Assembly (NCBI GenBank): GCA_029194675.1
Contig: JARFXP010000002.1
Span: 124,001-188,000 of the forward strand
DNA length: 64,000 nt
Source: Nitrospira sp.
Lineage (GTDB): Bacteria > Nitrospirota > Nitrospiria > Nitrospirales > Nitrospiraceae
Direction of reading: 5' to 3'
Within the stretch, counting starts at the first letter, position 1, and every line of letters begins with the position of its first letter. The position numbers were made by a program, and so were the translations under genes. Shown piece after piece: positions 62,695 to 64,000 of the stretch. The notes beneath the pieces are model-generated. The model saw nothing but the letters and a program-made list of their open reading frames with translations, did no database searches and was not told the DNA's origin.

Positions 62695-64000
62695 GGCGAT
62701 TCAAGCGGCTTATGAGGTATGTGAAGCCGTACCGTATGCGGTTCGTGGCAGCCTTCGTCTGCTCAGGTCTCGTGGCACTGCTCAGCGGGGCCTATGCCTG
62801 GCTTGCACGCCCGGTTTTGGACGATATCTTCATCGAGAAAAACGAACAGATGTTGCTGGTGCTGCCCCTGGCGCTCTTGGCGGTCGCGACTCTCAAGGCC
62901 CTATTCAGCTACGGCGTGGGATATTTGATGGCCTATGTCGGCAACGGGGTCGTGGCGGACATCCGACAACAATTGTTCCAACAGCTTATGCGGCTGTCTG
63001 TCGGATTTCATGACGCCAATACCTCGGGACGCCTGGTCTCGCGGGTCGTGAATGATGTGGGGATGATGGCAAATGCCGCATCGAGCGTCGTCAAAGACAT
63101 TTTCCAGAACGGGCTCACGTTTCTGGCGATGGTCGGAGTCATCATCTATCAGAATTGGAGGTTGGCGGCGATCTCACTGGTCGTGATCCCGCTGTCGGCA
63201 CTGACGATGGTACGGGTGGGAAAACGATTGAAGCGGCTGGCGACCAGCGGACAGGAGCAAATGGGGGACATGGCCTCAACGCTCCAAGAAACGTTCGCGG
63301 GCATCCGGGTCGTGAAAGCGTTCGGGCGGGAGGAGGCGGAGGCTGAACGATTCAAGGAGCGAAACCAGACCTTTCTCTCGACCACGTTGAAGTCCAACCA
63401 GGTCTGGTCGCTCGGCCACTCGCACATGGAAATCATCGGAGTGATCGGTGTCGCAACCATTATTTGGTACGGAGGCTATCTGGTTATTCATGAGGCGATG
63501 ACTCCCGGCGCCTTTTTCTCGTTCCTGGCGGCGATGTTTATGGCCTATACCCCGATCAAAAAACTATCGGGCGCCAACAATTTGATTCAACAGGCGCTGG
63601 CGGCGGCTGAGCGGGTCTTCGACGTGCTGGACTTGGAAACCGAGCAGTCTCAGAACCGCGGTATGGTCCCGCTGGCTGGGATCAAACGAGCCATCGAATT
63701 TCAGGGCGTCTCCCTGCGATATGAGAATCAGACGGCCCCGGCTCTGACCGATGTGGATCTCACGATTAAGCCCGGCGAAGTGGTGGCGCTCGTTGGCAGC
63801 AGCGGAAGCGGAAAGACCACGTTGGTCAGTTTGCTGCCGCGCTTCTATGAACCGACGGTGGGCGGCATTTACATAGACGGCATCCCCTTGACCTCCTACG
63901 AGTTACAATCGCTGAGGGCCCATATCGGAATCGTTTCGCAAGAAATCGTCTTGTTCGATGATACCGTCCGAAGCAACATCGCGTTCGGAAGGACCGGCGC
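62682..64000 (+). CDS. msbA: Lipid A flippase MsbA-like ABC exporter, 3'-partial
   Basis: 439 complete codons, running off the window. The membrane domain (about 1-320, six helices, e.g. FVAAFVCSGLVALLSGAYAW) is fused to an ATPase: Walker A GSSGSGKTT (about 371-379) and a Q-loop in GIVSQEIVLFDD. Signature, Walker B and C-terminus lie outside. The overlap with lpxB and the cluster context point to MsbA, which flips core lipid A across the inner membrane, rather than another exporter. ATG 62682 is inside the lpxB end. Confidence 0.9.
   Translation, partial: MSGLGRFKRLMRYVKPYRMRFVAAFVCSGLVALLSGAYAWLARPVLDDIFIEKNEQMLLVLPLALLAVATLKALFSYGVGYLMAYVGNGVVADIRQQLFQQLMRLSVGFHDANTSGRLVSRVVNDVGMMANAASSVVKDIFQNGLTFLAMVGVIIYQNWRLAAISLVVIPLSALTMVRVGKRLKRLATSGQEQMGDMASTLQETFAGIRVVKAFGREEAEAERFKERNQTFLSTTLKSNQVWSLGHSHMEIIGVIGVATIIWYGGYLVIHEAMTPGAFFSFLAAMFMAYTPIKKLSGANNLIQQALAAAERVFDVLDLETEQSQNRGMVPLAGIKRAIEFQGVSLRYENQTAPALTDVDLTIKPGEVVALVGSSGSGKTTLVSLLPRFYEPTVGGIYIDGIPLTSYELQSLRAHIGIVSQEIVLFDDTVRSNIAFGRTG

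Overview
The window looks like chromosomal DNA of a Gram-negative member of the Nitrospirota, most likely Nitrospira. This is an inference from gene content. An outer-membrane and lipid A gene set (bamA, two skp-like genes, fabZ, lpxA, lpxI, lpxB, msbA) sits in the same 64 kb as a bacterial 20S proteasome cluster (ARC/Mpa ATPase, dop, prcB, prcA, pafA). That combination is known from Nitrospira and Leptospirillum relatives. No rRNA, tRNA or CRISPR array was seen.

Layout. 0-2.7 kb: a quinoprotein oxidase of the LodA type (5' end cut by the window) and its flavoprotein partner. 2.7-5.6 kb: a UvrA-family protein on the minus strand. 5.6-11.1 kb: the accessory island and the most unusual part. 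It holds a 921-residue DUF4062-nSTAND1-TM-FGE protein whose last 30-40 codons look like the variable region of a diversity-generating retroelement (DGR). Next come an IS481-like insertion, a truncated avd gene and a GIY-YIG gene bracketed by REP-like repeats. No reverse transcriptase or template repeat was seen, so this looks like a broken DGR with its diversified STAND sensor still intact. 11-19 kb: mixed genes (UPF0145, MBL-fold, CPBP, TolC, M28 peptidase, small secreted proteins, an RRM protein). 19.3-30.5 kb: uvrB, then a long plus-strand run ffh-rpsP-rimM-trmD-rplS-rnhB-yraN-ftsE-ftsX-envC-ctpA joining protein targeting, ribosome maturation and division-linked peptidoglycan hydrolysis. 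30.5-34.1 kb: a MITE-like repeat, a HhH protein, a HigBA-type toxin-antitoxin pair with a readable promoter/operator, and an IS3-type insertion. 34.3-36.2 kb: thiS-thiG-thiE. 36.2-42.8 kb: the proteasome cluster behind a strong promoter overlapped by an inverted repeat, with no pup/UBact gene in it. 42.8-54.2 kb: M23 peptidase, SGNH hydrolase, unknown membrane and secreted proteins, then a minus-strand group HD-domain protein/DUF2062/thiL/lon/galU. 54.7-64 kb: outer-membrane biogenesis and lipid A.

Three repeat families recur: paired REP-like units (5.7, 10.3, 10.7, 43.8 kb), a 120-bp terminal-inverted-repeat element (30.5 and 41.3 kb, opposite orientation) and a short hairpin family (12.8 and 60.5 kb). 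All functional calls come from reading the translated sequence; no database search was run.
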